A program made the translations under genes and the position numbers. Positions 25,601-38,838 of a DNA stretch of 64,000 bases are shown in pieces. The DNA lies in contig VWPU01005414.1 of the NCBI GenBank assembly GCA_013398955.1, positions 124,001 to 188,000 on the forward strand, written 5' to 3'. This stretch comes from Callaeas wilsoni. Lineage: Eukaryota > Chordata > Aves > Passeriformes > Callaeidae. The first letter of the stretch is position 1; each line of letters begins with the position of its first letter. Below the pieces are notes generated by a model. That model saw only the letters and a list, made by a program, of their open reading frames with translations. It made no database searches and was not told where the DNA came from.

Positions 25601-28600
25601 CTGTAGCTGTGGGATTTGACATGACGTAAGTTGGCGCTACAGCCAGGTGGGAATGGTCCTGTATCCTGTTGTCTTCACTGATTGCTTATGAATTAGAGCA
25701 AAAATAGAGCACATGGAGATTGGCTTTCTAACACCTTCCTTTAGACAAAGCCTGTGAGTGTCATGCGACGGTAGTAATAATATTGAAATTTATACCACCC
25801 ATAAACCTTTTACAGCAGTGTAATTAGTTGGGCTATTAGTACTACCCAAGCTTATCCTTATTTTATTGCTATGAACACAGTCTGTAATCACATAAATGAT
25901 AATAAGTAATAACACTTAAGGCCACTGTATAAATGCAAACATTTTAGTCTCTCTGGTGAGTTCTCTTTGTGATCAGAAGTAGGGGATCCTACAGCTTTTC
26001 CTCTCCTGTGGATACTTATTTCCATGCTCTGCTTAGAGGGTCCTCAAACACAAAATAAGGTTGTAAAACTTCTGCTCTCTTCAGTAATCTGACTCTGCTG
26101 ACTTCTGTGCTAGGTGCAAAGTAGGCAATAAATAGGAAGAAAGAACTGCATTCAAAGAGTTTGAGGACCATTTCTGCAAATTAGAGGGGCGTTAAGGTGT
26201 TCTCAATAGTAGATTATTCAAATGAGCTTCTTATTGTCTTGTGGTTTGTGCTGGTTTATAGAATTAATATTAGTCTATAAATAGGGCAATATTTTGAAGA
26301 AGAGAAGATGCAACATTTAATTTGCAGTACCTTCCTGAATAGACGGCATAGTCCGCTTGGCTTTGCTACGTGCTGCTAGGTTTGTTCTGTGCCCTGGAAA
26401 GGAGACTGGATAGCTATTCCTGTTGTGCATCACTCCGCATCTCCAGCTTCCCTCCCAGTTGGCCTGTACCACCATCTAATGATATTTCTGCTGTTTCTGA
26501 ATCTCTAGTGCAAGTCAGCTGGTACAACATCAATTCTGTGGTTTAACTCCGATGAGAATAGAGTGTTCACAAAACCAGAATGGGATATTTCCTTGTAGTG
26601 CTAATAGCCAGAAGGAGATTCGCTGTGCTGGTGAGCAGGTTTTTGAAAGGAATGAAATAGGCCAGGAGCTAACTGCAAGCAAATTGGTCAATACTCATCA
26701 TCCAACCAGAATAAAATGAAATTAAATTAAGTGGCCTAGAATGACTGTATATCAGTCTTGGGCATTCTTCCCACATTAATAATCTAAATTCACTAGGGAG
26801 GAAAAAGAAGTCAGTAGTGATCACTCGATTCAAAAGGAATTTAAAAGCATGTTTTAAACAAAGTAGAAGGTGAGAGTCAGAGAATGACTCAGTCTCTTAC
26901 ACCAACCCTGACAGCACCCCCAGCTGCAGTTCAGGTGGTAGCACCGCTCCAGCAGTTGGCTTTTGTCTTTGGTCATTTATTTAGCAGTTTCCATCATAGT
27001 CCCCTCAGGACTGCTTTTAGGTCTCCCAGAAAAAGAAAACCAAAAGAAACTCATATCTGTATGAGAATTCAATTTCTTTTATACTTATGAGTACCACCTT
27101 TGCAGCGTTTTGCACAAAGATGTGATAAACATTAAAATCAAAGAACATAGTAACTATATCTTAGATTTCTGATTTTCAGGATTAAAGCTTAGTATACATA
27201 AATGCTTTCTTAACACTTCTTATGCCTGATATCTTCCATTATTTTAGAACTCCCCTATCTGTTGTTTGGGTACATGAAACTACTAATAGATGTTTCTTAA
27301 AAGCATCATGTCTTCATGATTTGCCACTCATGTAAAAAAAAATTAGAAAGCTGAATTCAAAACATAAATATATTTGTCTACAATGCTGCTATTCTTCTGA
27401 GCACCATAATCAGAATAATCACAGCAGAATTTGTAAGGACAAGTTGAACTTTTGACTTTATTGCATTTTCGGAATGCTTGAAATTATAGCATCATGTCTA
27501 CTATTCAAGAACTTTCAGTGCTTGTGGATTTAATGAGATTTTTGTTTGACAGCTTCTCTAAAAATCAAATTTTGGACTTAATCTCTATTACCTAGAGTTT
27601 CTTAGCTGTTATGGATTATTGCTTCTGGGCAGGATGGACGGTCAAGTCCCTTGCTGTTTTCTCTTAATATAGTCCTGCTTTTTCAGCTTTTACATGCTAC
27701 TGTTTAATTTTAAAGACGTTTTTAGTGTTTCTCAAGAAACAAGCCTATTGTTAAATCATAGAGTACTCTGCTACTTGGAAAATATGTCAGAAGCACGCTT
27801 CAGAGACTTAAATATTTTTAAGTTGTTTATTTTTCTATACTTTTTCTGCTTCATTACGACTTAAGCATCCATAAATTGGTCTCATGCGAAGAGAGCTTGT
27901 AAACCCTGAGGGCCTCCCAATATAACCAATACCCTAATTGCTTTTAAGCACGTCTCGGGTGGTTTCCTGGTGCGCTCCAATACAAAAGTCAACAAATTGT
28001 GTTGGAGAGACAGTCACTTCTGCCCATGAGGTTCTTTTGTGACGCAGTTACTCTAAGATGAGAGATTAAAAAGTAATGTAGGAGAGGAAATTAAACAGAG
28101 AACAAAATAGAGCAGCCCATTGAAGTTTTCCAAGACAAAATCCTTATTAAGACTGGCCAAGTTTCTCAGACAGATATTCTATGAAAACAATTGCTGTAAT
28201 TGAACCAGGTGTGGTATAGTTACAATCAGGAAGGGACAGACTCGAAAAGACTCCTGACTTATGGTTCATCCATATTTGCATTGCAAAGAATATTCTGAAA
28301 CTTTCCTTGAGGATTATTAGGGGTTTGCAGTTTGGCAGCTTCTTTTTGGAGATTGGTGGTAGAATAGCTGCTTAATATACAATGAATTTTTATGAGCAGA
28401 GAGAAAAAGCATTTTCTGTTCATCTGTGTAGTGGATTGTTGGACATACTTGGCTCAACATAAAGTTCCATGGATAGGTTTCCATTCACAGCTGTCTCATC
28501 TGTTAAAGCTCTTTGAGATGAAAGCAATAAAAATTGCTATCCTCATTTAAAATTTAGAACCTAGGCATCTAAGAAATGTTTCCTACCAATAGATAAATAC

Positions 28601-31600
28601 TAAATTTTTTTAAAGTACATTTATTTTTGTAATGGATATTAAAAGTGTTTGTTTGACCAAGAAACTGGAACTAACCTATTAAAAATAGATTATTATGTCA
28701 TAATCTAACAGACAAGGAATGCAAGTATGTCTGAAATACAAAGAGGCTTATTCAAATAATGCTATGAAACCCTTTGACTTGTGTGTTAGTGCAGTGCAGA
28801 TTTATATAATGTAATTATGTAAGAAAATCATGCACAATATAGTCCTTCGCATCCTGAGCTGTAAAACACGTAACACCAATCGGGCAAAACAGTGTTCAAT
28901 AAGAGGGTTTTAAGGCAGTAGAGGTTTGAATGCAGAATTTCACATAAAGGAGTTTTCCAGAACTTTCTAGCTGTATCTACTGCTTCCCAGCATAAGAGGA
29001 CAGGAGCACACCTTCCTTGCAGTATAGTCTGTCCCATGTTAGATTCCGTATTGCTCTATCTTTCCTTTTTCTTGCACTTTTATTCCCACATGAAGTCTGG
29101 GATCAGCTAAGGTTATTCTTACCAAGAAGTAGCTTCATCTTCTATCTGATATATGTGTGAGCAGGATGCTGCAGTGTGGAAGGAGGAAGGATAGCCCAAG
29201 GCTGGGACCGGGCCTGGTTTTACACATACTTTGTCAAAATGCATCCTTTGCTTTCTAGTGGGAGTCCATTAATCACAGAGAAAACTGTCCCTTTTAGGTA
29301 ATGAAAGAAAAACAAAAGAACCTTACATTTGTTTGTTTGGTTTGATTGGGATTTTTAACAGTCTTGTTAAAAGCTATCACTAATACCAGTTTTCTGTAGT
29401 TGCTCTGTCCGCAGAGACCACTCAGAGTTTTGGCTTAGACATGTTCATCATCGAAGTGATCACAGTTATCCTATAAGGGTTGTTTTGTCTTTGGGCAACA
29501 ACTAGACTTGACCCTCGATTTAAAAATCAACTTTAGACAACCTTTTTTTTTTTTTTGTCTTCAGTTAACACTAATTAAAAGGACAATTTGCACATACTGA
29601 TTTTTGAAGGCTCAGTTACTTTTTTTCACCTGTTTAATTTACTGCTGTATGCTTGAATACAATCAGCTGTTACTAGAAACAATTCAGATGAAAAATTGCA
29701 CTTGAAGATATAAGCAGGTGTTGTGTTAAATAGCAACTTCTTCATCTTCCACTGATGAAATCCAAAATTGCCTTTGCGGCTCTATAGGAGAAGATGTATT
29801 TCATAGATCTGGTTGATTTGTATTGTTTGCTAGGTTAGTTTTCAAATTTTATTGCTAAAGAAACAAATTGTTTTTAATTTCTCTATATTTTGCTGAGTTC
29901 TTGAATTAAAATATGAATTGAAAAACGAACTCTGAACTTTAGCTTTGCCTCAATTCAAAGTTATTTGGGTTTGAATAGAGTTTATTTCCCCTGGAAAGGT
30001 TCTTACTATACAGAAAGTTTGTTGATATGTTACTGATAATTCTCAGTGTTCCCAAAGGATATGATTTCTAGGAAAGCAATGCTTATTTTTTGTTTCTCTT
30101 AAGAACTTCAGGGTACAATTCATGCATGCACTAACTCTTATTTATAGCCTGAGGAAACAGGCTTTGTATTTCTGTCGTGTTCATGGTACCAGATTTGTCA
30201 GTCTGAAGTTCTCAAACACTGTGAAACTGATCTTAAAAAAAATAAAATCAAAGAAACAAATGTAAAAAAAAATTCTAAGAATAAGCTATGAATAAGAAAA
30301 AGGATACCTTTTGACTCATTACAAATTTTAACTTTTATGATACATATAAGTCACATTTTCAAATATTGAAGTATGAAGTGAATTCTTGGGTTCAGGTTTT
30401 GATGGAGGTTCCAATAAAAGTAAAATTAATTGATGCCAAAAACTGTATGTTGAGGAAAATATCAGATACTGTAAGTAGAATTAAGGAATGGTTTTGTGCA
30501 TGCAGTGTTTTACAAAGAAAATATTGTGCAGCAGCAGTGAAATGTTTTACGAATTTGTTATTTTTCTCAAATGTTTCGCACTGTTTCATTCTTTGAAAGT
30601 CCAAGATTACCCTTTGAAAATCTTCCAAAATGAAACAGTTGGGCTTTATATGTGGATTGCAATATATAATTTTTACATCAAAATAAACTGGGTGTAGGTT
30701 CTTTCAAGTCACATACTGTGCAGCCACACATGATATTACATCTCGTGCATGCCCTTGGATTACATATCTAACAGTGGAATAAAGCATAAATTATTTAATT
30801 TCTTACCACTACTCAAGGATTGTTTACAGACCTTGGCACTAACACTCTTTATTTGCTACAAAACAGAGGAATTGCTACATGGCTGCCTCACCACTCAAAT
30901 TTTTAAGGCAGCTTAACAGTTAAAGAAGATTGCATGCTGAATTATCTATTAAAGTTTTCAATAACTTTTAGCCTTGGTAATGAACACTCCTATCAGATTT
31001 TTGACTGTTACTTTTAATTTAGTTTTATTAGAGGGTTGATTTTTCTTTCTTTCCAAGCTCCCAAGTCTTTCAGAAGTGATGGCTAACACTTCAGGCATCT
31101 TATCTGGACCTTGCAGTGCAGACTCTAAGAGCACAAGTGTCTCTTGGGGTCACAGCAGAAGCTCACTTCTTCCTGGACAACAAAGCTGTGCCAGTGACTC
31201 TTCTTTCACTACACTGTTAGTGGAACAAAAAAACTTGGCAGGGTTTTTTCAGCTGGGTTTTTTTTGCTTTATCTAACTAATTATGGTATAATAGCAGGTT
31301 TGCTGGAAGTTCACTAAAAACCTCAGTGCTGATCAATTCCTTACCTCTGTTTCCTGACACAAGTCCTTATAAGTGCTCTTTTTTTGCCTCTTTTCCTCCC
31401 ATTCTCCATCTGCCTGCTTCATCTACTTTCTCTTACTGGGCAGCTAACTATTTTCATGTCCTTAAGACATGGCAGTTATTAGCAGTAGTACTGACCACCA
31501 GAGATGATATCTGATCCTTCATCTCTGCCATGATATTCTCGTGTTTGACTCTGTTAAACTACCTTCTTATTATGAAAGCTCTAAGACTTTAATCAACAGT

Positions 31601-34600
31601 AATGACAAGCAACCTATAATGGAAACCTAGATTATTTTTAAGCTTTTGCAAGGAAAGTTTTGTTTTTACTCTGGCTGCCTACAGGAAGATTTGTGTTCAG
31701 GATTTAAGGACAGATATGAATTACATAGTATAAATCAACACTTACTCTAATTCAACTACAACAATTTGTATCAGATGAGAATTGGGTGTTTGGTGGGGTT
31801 TACAGGAGACCTGTTGCATGTGATAAGCATCGCAGGCCCAAGAAGAGTGAAGTTGTTGCAGGGCTCTGTTGGTGGCACTGGTGGTTACAGTCATTTGGAA
31901 GCATTATTGCAGCTGGAACAGCCAAAAAGCCAGTGGCCAACAGATTGTGTGAGCCTACTAGCAGAAATAAAAGCACAAGTGAAAGGAATTTAAGAAATGT
32001 TCAAGTTTCACTGATAGAAGTGGGAGAAGGGCAAAATAAAGATGACTTAAGAATGACTGAAAAATGACTTTATCCTACAAGGGAGACAGATCGTGAGTAA
32101 TCAATGTACAGTGACATTCCCAAGTACTTCATACTTACTGATTTCTTAAAATTTTGTTATTAATTGAACTCTTACTTCTGTGTTATAAAGTCCTTGAAGC
32201 AAATCGTGTGTAAATGCACTCATCAGACAATGGCACTGTTCATTTTCTTTGTCTTCTTCCTAACAATCGCTATCAGAAGAGCAAATAAGCCTCAGCAGAA
32301 CTCAATACTGTTTCTTCTGGTATTTTAGTCAGTTTTATGTTTATTTTAGATAGTCTGGTCTTAAAGTGTAAATAATATACTAATCAATTTCTGTTAAAAC
32401 TAAAAAGTGAGCCTTTAACTTTTCACGGATAAAGAAAATGCTTTCAAATAATAATCATAAGTGCTAAAAAGCAGAAAGCAACTAAAGAGCATTATGCTCA
32501 ACAATCAAGAGCAATATTAATTATGTTTACTCTTATCATTGCAAGGACACCCCCATTTTGATTTTAAAGGAATGGAGATGTTGAATCTGCCTTTTTCATG
32601 TGTATAACCTACAGAAGTTCAGCAGTATTGGATCTACATAGCTCCAGTGGGAATAAAGCCTGTTCTTTAACCTGCATTTACATCCAGTATACTTCAGTCA
32701 TGCACACTCTGACTGCCAAGCACTACAGAGCTAAATTCTAAAAGATAATTTGGTAACATTACTTTTCTTTTCCCTACTATCTAGTCCATGCTCAGCACAT
32801 TGATGTATCTCTCAACTGTTTTAAGAAAATAAAAGTACACACACATTATTTGACCATCAATGTCTCATTAGTTTTAACGATATGCTTTCTAAATTGCTTG
32901 GGAGACTAAATACAAGCCTGGATGCCAGACTTTTGAGTTGGCCATCTGTGGGCTAACAGTTGCAGACTGGTGCATTCTTTCATCAGCAAAATGCTGGCCA
33001 GGCTATTGCTTCAGTCAGCCACGGCAGCAGAGAAAAAAAATCAGACAATCTTTAGCATTTATGCATATTCAGAGGAGGTCACCTTGTTCATTCAGTGTCA
33101 GCTGCACATGTGCTCTGGATGAGGCACAGAGAGGGGGAATAGCAAGCAGGGAAAGTGAATGATATTACTGAGAGGGATACTTTTATTCTCTGCCAGAGTC
33201 AGTTGAAAGCGCTGTCAATAACAAGCACCATAGGAGAGTAATGACTGCAGAAGACCTCTCTCCCACAGTGAGATGCTGCAAAGTCTGAATGCCAGTCAGA
33301 CCCCTCCTCTTCTGGCTGTGTAGCAAAAAAAATTCCCTTTGTTTCATGCATATGTGGCTGATTGAAGCTATTGTTTGCCCTGGCTCCCTTCTCTTTTTCG
33401 CTCCCGAGGGGAAAGGCAAGAGTTGAATTGGGGCTTTCCCTCCTCTGAGAACAGCCATGAAGGAAATTGGTCCCATTCTCAATTAAAGATTGCAGTCCCA
33501 CAGGAGACAGATCTGGCTATTGCCTTTCATAGCATTCCAGGTCGGGAATAACAAGGAGGTGGTGGAAGGAAAAACTGCACAGTAGCTACTCACCACTTAA
33601 TTTCAATGAAGAACATTCATAAGGGTTCCCTAATTTCCGAAATTTACCTGATTTTGAGTGCTAGAACCGATGATATCCTGTCATTATGGGCTGGGGTGAA
33701 GTTTGGTCTGGGTAGCAGTTAGCTGCCAGACACTACTCAAAGAAGTCAGAAGTCTGTTGAACAATTTAATACAGGTTAAGGAAACATAGCACTGAACAGA
33801 ACAAAAGAACCTGTGGATAAATTACATTAGTCCTTAGCAGCAAAACCTGTCTCTGGTTCTGTTGTTTGTTTTGATAGAGAGCAGCAAAAAACCCTAATTT
33901 CCGTGACAGGCTCGCTCCTGGACTTCAATTACAGTGGCTTATGGTGCCACTGTCAACAGAGCAGGTAGAAGGTTGTCATTTTCTGCAGAGAAAGGAGGAT
34001 TTTATTAGGTTGGAATAATCCTTTAGGTCTTAAAGGGCTGGCTGAAGGTCTGGACCAGCATTTGTAGGTGTATCCTAATAGTTACAGTTACAGGTAGGAC
34101 AAAGACAAATAAATAAAAATACAGTAAATGGTAGAAATAAGACTGGTGCTAAGTTCCTCACCTCTGGTACCTCCATTGTAATTCTGTTCAATTCAATAAA
34201 GGCTCTTTAGGCTGATGCTTCCCCAATACAGCCCTCTGGGCCTCACTGATGAGCAGCAAGTCTGGGCAGCGATGCTGGGATCAGCCAAATCGGCAGTGAA
34301 ACAAGTACAGATGGAGCAGCTGTGGGGAGGTCCACTCACAAAACCAGAGCAGAATCTGGCTGGCTGCTAGCTGATGTCTGGATGTGAAAGTGTTTCAGCT
34401 GGTGCTCCCTGCTCTCTTCCTCTCTAGTTCTACAGCCAATCCCTCTCCAAAGAAAACAGACGTCCTCTCCTTTGCTTTCCTGCTGTCATGTCCCAGAAGT
34501 GGTGAGAGTCTCTCCTCAGCCCGAGTGACAGCAGGGGTGCAGAGCAACGTAAGCAGCTGCGTTTGGGCAGCACCAGGCTAAGCTGCGATTTGCTGGACGG

Positions 34601-36105
34601 TGGTGTATCCTTATGACACAACCCATATGAAGACAGTGTCACAAGTGTTTTCCCAGTTAGTGGTCCCCACCGTGTGTTGGAATACCAGATCCATAGCTTC
34701 AAATCAGTGTAGGCATTCCACAGCCCTTCTCATTCCCGCTGTCTTTTTCCAGGGTGGGAGATCAGTCCTGTGTCTCCCACATGTCCTTTATAGAGGCCCC
34801 CCAAAGAAAGGAAGTCCATTCTCCATCTGTGAGAGACTAGGAACAGTCTGACTCTGTCTGATGCAGAATCATTAATTGCTGAGACTTTCCAGTTGAAGTT
34901 CAGGTCTTGCACTCAGACCTTTTTGTTCAACTAATTGTATTAGTGGCCAAAATTTTCCTTCACTGACCTGCAACTATGCATCTCTCTATTTTTGAGTGCT
35001 TTAGCACCCCACATAAATAGTTATTTCTGAAAGCTTTATTCTTACTCATCCTGGCCTTCAGGTGAGATGTAGTAACATGTACAAACCTTGACATCTGTGT
35101 TTGTGAGAATCTTGGCTTAGAGAAGTGACATAAATTCTGTGCAATGCCTATGGCAACCACTTTAGAAAATAAGTGGTCATTGAAATTGTCATGTTAGGAG
35201 AGAAGTAATGAAAACTAATCTGTCTTTTATGATTTAGATCTCTCATATGTGGATTTATGAAATGGATGCCCTGCTGGCAATTATTGTATTACAGACATTA
35301 GCTTGTTTGCTTCTGTCCAGCTTCAAGTTTATTTTAATCGACAGGATCACCCATAGTAAAGAAAGTAGCTGTAACCCATCGACAGTGTCCCTGTTTTCTC
35401 ATGTTTTCTTTCTCTACAAATTCTTAATAATTTATGGCTAGGAATCCCGCATGAAATCACAAAATCTTGGAAAACACAGACTCCTTTCCTAGAGAGCTGT
35501 AATTATCACCACCAACAGGCATTATTGTAGAGTTATTCTATGCATTGCTATGCAAGCTCGACTCTGCTTCAGTCATTTCCCCACCGTGGGGTAAGTCAGT
35601 GTGAGCATATGACTTCCAGAGAAAGCTGATCTCCCTACTGCTTCATGATCTGTGTCAATCACTAGCTTCTTAAAGAATTTATTAAACTATTACCCAAGTT
35701 AAATACAGTGTAAGAAATTTGCATAAGCCACCAAGAAGACAGCCTTAAAGGGGAATGAAGATCAAATAGAAGAATGCAGATGGCAATATGTCCAGAGAAA
35801 CAAAACATACTAGATGGAACAAAAATCACTTTTATCTGCTGTTGAGGTTAAAGAGAAGTTGACTTTTTTGTGTAGCAATAAGAGACTTTGCCTCCTACAC
35901 AGTAAGTTGTCAGCCTTGGTTGCTCCATAAACAAAAGTTGTAACAGTGCTAAAATCTGGCTTAATGTTTGATTTCACCATAGGTTACAGACTTCAATTGG
36001 TTGTGAAACTCAACAGCCTTATTATTTACTCACTACCCAGTAAGCTATTTAGAGATGCACAAGAAAATCCATGTTGGCTCTGCAAGCACTGATGCTGTGG
36101 TACTA
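19630..36105. other. Long intronic stretch, nothing recognised
   Basis: About 16.5 kb of intron 2, AT-rich and with few recognisable repeats. A short ATCT/TCCA-type simple repeat lies near 23508-23532 and short A-runs near 30230-30270. Open frames are all below about 110 codons, overlap on both strands, and show no motif or family resemblance. I found no CR1, SINE or LTR signature by eye, which makes it comparatively repeat-poor. Confidence 0.5.
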
Positions 36106-36126
36106 CTGAGCTGTCAGACAGCTCAG
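36106..36126. repeat. Perfect 9-bp-arm hairpin
   Basis: CTGAGCTGT and ACAGCTCAG flank a 3-base CAG loop, giving a perfect inverted repeat. Its right arm overlaps the left arm of the larger inverted repeat that starts at 36122. Confidence 0.85.
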
Positions 36127-36187
36127 GAAGGACACTGTGTGCCCAGTCAGGCCTGGGCACGACCTCAGCCAGTGTCCTTCTGCTGAG
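36122..36187. repeat. Interrupted long inverted repeat
   Basis: The left arm is CTCAG, then GAAGGACACTG, then GTGCCCAG. The right arm carries the complements in the opposite order: CTGGGCAC (36154-36161), then CAGTGTCCTTC and CTGAG, ending at 36187. The pairing blocks are separated by a short bulge on the outer side and an asymmetric bulge of about 8 nt on the right side, with a loop of about 5 nt. It could fold as a hairpin in RNA or as a cruciform in DNA. I cannot assign it to a known RNA or MITE family. Confidence 0.7.
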
Positions 36188-36548
36188 CCAGTGTCACTTT
36201 ACCTGGCTTTCCATCCACAGTATGTACTTAGGAAGACAGAAATGAACGGGGTACAGGAATTTCTCAAGAGCATAAAGAACATGATTTCTCCGTGACTGTC
36301 TATGCGCAAAGTTTTCTTGTCCTTCAGTTATCATATTCTGGGATCACATTTCATCAGCTCATCTCAATTCAGCAGGCAATTTAGGCAAGTGCTGAACTTT
36401 AATCAGGAGTTTAGGCTTCAGCAGTATTCTGGGGTGTTACAATACTGTTGGCAGAAATAGGATGTATGTGCTGAGATGGCATTTTTGTGGTTTACTTGCA
36501 CTAGTTGTCTATTTTCTTTCATATATACCTGTCTTTAGGTCAGAATAT

Positions 36549-36613
36549 CACTCAAGAGCCATCTAGATGCAGTCCTGGGCAACATACTCTAAGAAGACCC
36601 TGCTTGAGCAGGG
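36549..36613 (+). mobile_element. CR1 LINE fragment lacking its tail
   Basis: The words AAGAGCCATCTAGATGCAGT, CCTGGGCAAC and GACCCTGCTTGAGCAGGG match the CR1 3' region just upstream of the terminal TTGGACCAGATGATC block. The terminal block and octamer repeat are missing, so the copy is truncated on both sides. Confidence 0.75.
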
Positions 36614-36956
36614 AACCTCTAAATGGGATATCTGGTGCCTCTCTCCTGCCCTTAACACTCCTTTTTCTGTGACAGAAATAAATGCGGTCCTGCATGGCGT
36701 TTTTGTGACAACTCTGTGTCATTGTCACCTGAAATCCAAGGGGATTGCATTCCCTCAGCTCTATGAATCCTCCAAGAGAGCTAATAACACTTTGGTGTCT
36801 GTCTCAACAGCTGTTTTCAGTGGCTGAGGACAGCACTTTTCAGAGTCACCTGATTTTAAGACAAAAAATTTAGCTAAAGCACTCCAATCTACCCTTTCAC
36901 TCTTTTAGCCCAAGCTGTTCTCCCGTTGCAAGCAGCAAGAGCTGGTGAGACCCTGA

Positions 36957-36992
36957 AGCCTCAGTGCCATGTCTCTTCTGTAAAATGACAGT
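36957..36992 (+). mobile_element. Possible MIR-like fragment, sense
   Basis: GCCTCAGTGCCATGTCTCTT followed by CTGTAAAATGACAG resembles the MIR segment CCTCAGTTTCCTCATCTGTA plus AAATGGGG. It is only about 35 bp, so chance or a shared motif is possible. It faces the better-supported copy at 37093-37192. Confidence 0.3.
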
Positions 36993-37092
36993 GGCTTCTG
37001 GAGGTGCCAATCTCCGTGAGGATATGGATGTGTATTATGAGAAGTGGCCAGGGAGCCTGCCCAGAGAGACGAGCTTGCTTAAAGTGGTTGAA

Positions 37093-37192
37093 AATATTAT
37101 TGTCTGTTTTACAGATGGGAATTTGAGAGGAACTGAAATGAAGTGATTTGCGTGTGATTACACAAGCTGTCTCTGGCAGAGGCAGAGGACTG
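37093..37192 (-). mobile_element. MIR-like ancient SINE remnant
   Basis: On the + strand the order is ATTATTGTCTGTTTTACAGA, TGGGAATTTGAG, then AAGTGATTTGCGTGTGATTA, CACAAGCTGT and GGCAGAGGCAGAGGACTG. This follows the reverse complement of the MIR consensus (ATTTTACAGATGAGGAAACT, GACTTGCCCAAGGTCACACA, GCTAGTAAGTGGCAGAG) block by block with substitutions. MIR-type CORE-SINEs are inactive relics shared across amniotes and are rare and heavily decayed in birds. The call is based on remembered consensus, without an alignment. Confidence 0.6.
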
Positions 37193-38226
37193 CTCCCTTT
37201 TTTAATATCTTAGATTAATATTTAATAATGTAACTGACAATATTGATTTAATATAACCACAGTCCTGGCTGCCATTTGCAGTGCTGGTGATTTTCCAGGA
37301 TACGTGTTACTTTTAATGACTGACACTCCTTTCAGCTGGCCATTCTGCCCAGGCTGCTGAAAATCAGATAGCTATGAGCTCTTCTTGTCTTTGCTCACCT
37401 AGGCTGTCAGTGGGCTTCTGGCATGGTGAGAGTAAGAGCTTCCATTAGTGATCTGCTGGACATTGTAGTTCCTTCAGCCTTTCAGCTTTGATTAACAGGA
37501 GTAATTAATCGTACACTGATGAGGCTCATGGTGACTAAGACGCTGTGGTTAGGGGAGCAACATGTAGATGCTGGAGAGCCAATTGTGAAAAAAGAAAGAA
37601 AGAGAACAGGAGAAAGAAGCCATGTGGACTTTTGCTCCTTTGAAGTGACCTTTCAGTGAAGGTTCTTTACTTTTTTGCTTGCTTTATGTTGTTCTTTTCC
37701 TTATTTGTTCTGAAAAGAGTGGAGCCTTCCTTGCAAAGCAATTCATATGTAAAAGGTTTTCACATTGGGGTTCATCTGATAAGGTCTGCAGAGGGGACTT
37801 ATTTGCACTGACAAGTTGGCAGCCAGACAACCTCTCCATTTTCTAAATGAAAGGAGAGTAGCAGCAGGACATCTCCTACCCTCTCTGCCTTTCAGTGCTG
37901 GAAGAGAACCAAAATCTGGTCAACAGCCGTTCGGGGCAGTCGGCTATTTAGAAGCTGCAGAAGTGTACGGACACAGAGAATGTAACATACGGTTTGCCTT
38001 CTGTGAGAACCAACACAGACAAGTGACATTTGGGTTGGTGATTTTCTGGGATGGGGGATGAGAAGCTTGACCTACCAGATGTAATTCACTTGCCTTTATT
38101 TTTTGTAGCAGGACTGCTCCAAATGTGAAGTAATCTAAATGTATTTTTAATTCTTGGTTGTAAAAGAGGAGGCAATCATAAAGAACAGATAATTTTCTTC
38201 CCCATTCAGTCTCCTATTCTAGCATG

Positions 38227-38838
38227 TGTCAGGAAAATTAATCCACAAACACCAGAGGTTTATGTCCAAAAAAGATACAGAGGAGTCCTGTAACTTTATT
38301 TGAATAAAAGGAGAGGTCATAGGGCATTCCCCATGGAGTCTCTCAAATTTTTAGCGGATGTAGCCCCCTTTTTATCCTAATTTCCCGACTACATTTCCCT
38401 CTCTCTTTCCCCATTGGCTGAGGTACTTGAGATGTACAGACTTCCCAAAATGCCTAATACCTAAGACCTCCTTCTATTGTATACCCCCACCCTCTTTTTT
38501 TCCTTTTCCTTGTGCCAATCAGTGGAATTCCTATGGAATTTATGGTCCATCTCATTTCTTTCATTTCTCAGTATCCAATTTTATTTATCAGCAGACTTAC
38601 ACTTTGTTTGTAAAGACAAATCTCTCTCATTACATTCATCAATCAGTGGAATCTTACCCATTGTTTCTTTTATCTCTCAGTGCTAGTTTTATCTACCAGC
38701 AGACCCACAGTGTGTTTGTAAAGACAAGTCCCTCATTTCTTTCACATGTAACCAGTGTGGGATCTCTTTCACATTTCCTTCAAACATACCAGTAGGGAAA
38801 GAGGATGAAGGTTCCTCAAAAGCCACTTCTCGGTCACA
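38227..38838 (-). mobile_element. Solo LTR of an avian endogenous retrovirus (~612 bp)
   Basis: The left edge is TGTCAGGAAAATTAATCC, a 5'-TG terminus as seen on this strand. The right edge is placed at ...GGTCACA, so the element read on the minus strand starts TGTGACC and ends ACA. On the minus strand a TATA-like GATAAAAAGG lies near 38376 and polyadenylation signals AATAAA near 38300-38308, giving U3-R-U5 order. The candidate target duplication is AGCATG (38221-38226) against TACATG (38839-38844), only 4 of 6 matching, so the right boundary is provisional. I recognise the internal sequence as a common passerine LTR type, probably ERVK-like. No internal retroviral genes flank it. Confidence 0.8.
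38516..38737. repeat. Direct duplication inside the LTR
   Basis: CAATCAGTGGAAT occurs at 38516 and 38640, TATC(A/T)(A/C)CAGCAGAC in both copies, and TTTGTAAAGACAA again about 108 bp apart. The LTR U3 therefore contains two diverged copies of a unit of about 110-124 bp, differing by a short indel. Confidence 0.85.

Noticed and set aside
20815..28051. TTTTGTGACGCAGTT occurring near 20.82 kb and again near 28.04 kb
   Set aside because: A 15-mer shared once in 64 kb is expected by chance, and flanks do not extend the match.
31766..32067. Possible coding exon in overlapping frames of 75 and 93 codons
   Set aside because: Basic and Trp-rich but matching no family I know, and the two frames overlap out of phase.
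34003..34040. AGGTTGGAATAATCCTTTAG resembling an antisense CR1 block
   Set aside because: Neighbouring CR1 words are missing on both sides, so the similarity is too short.
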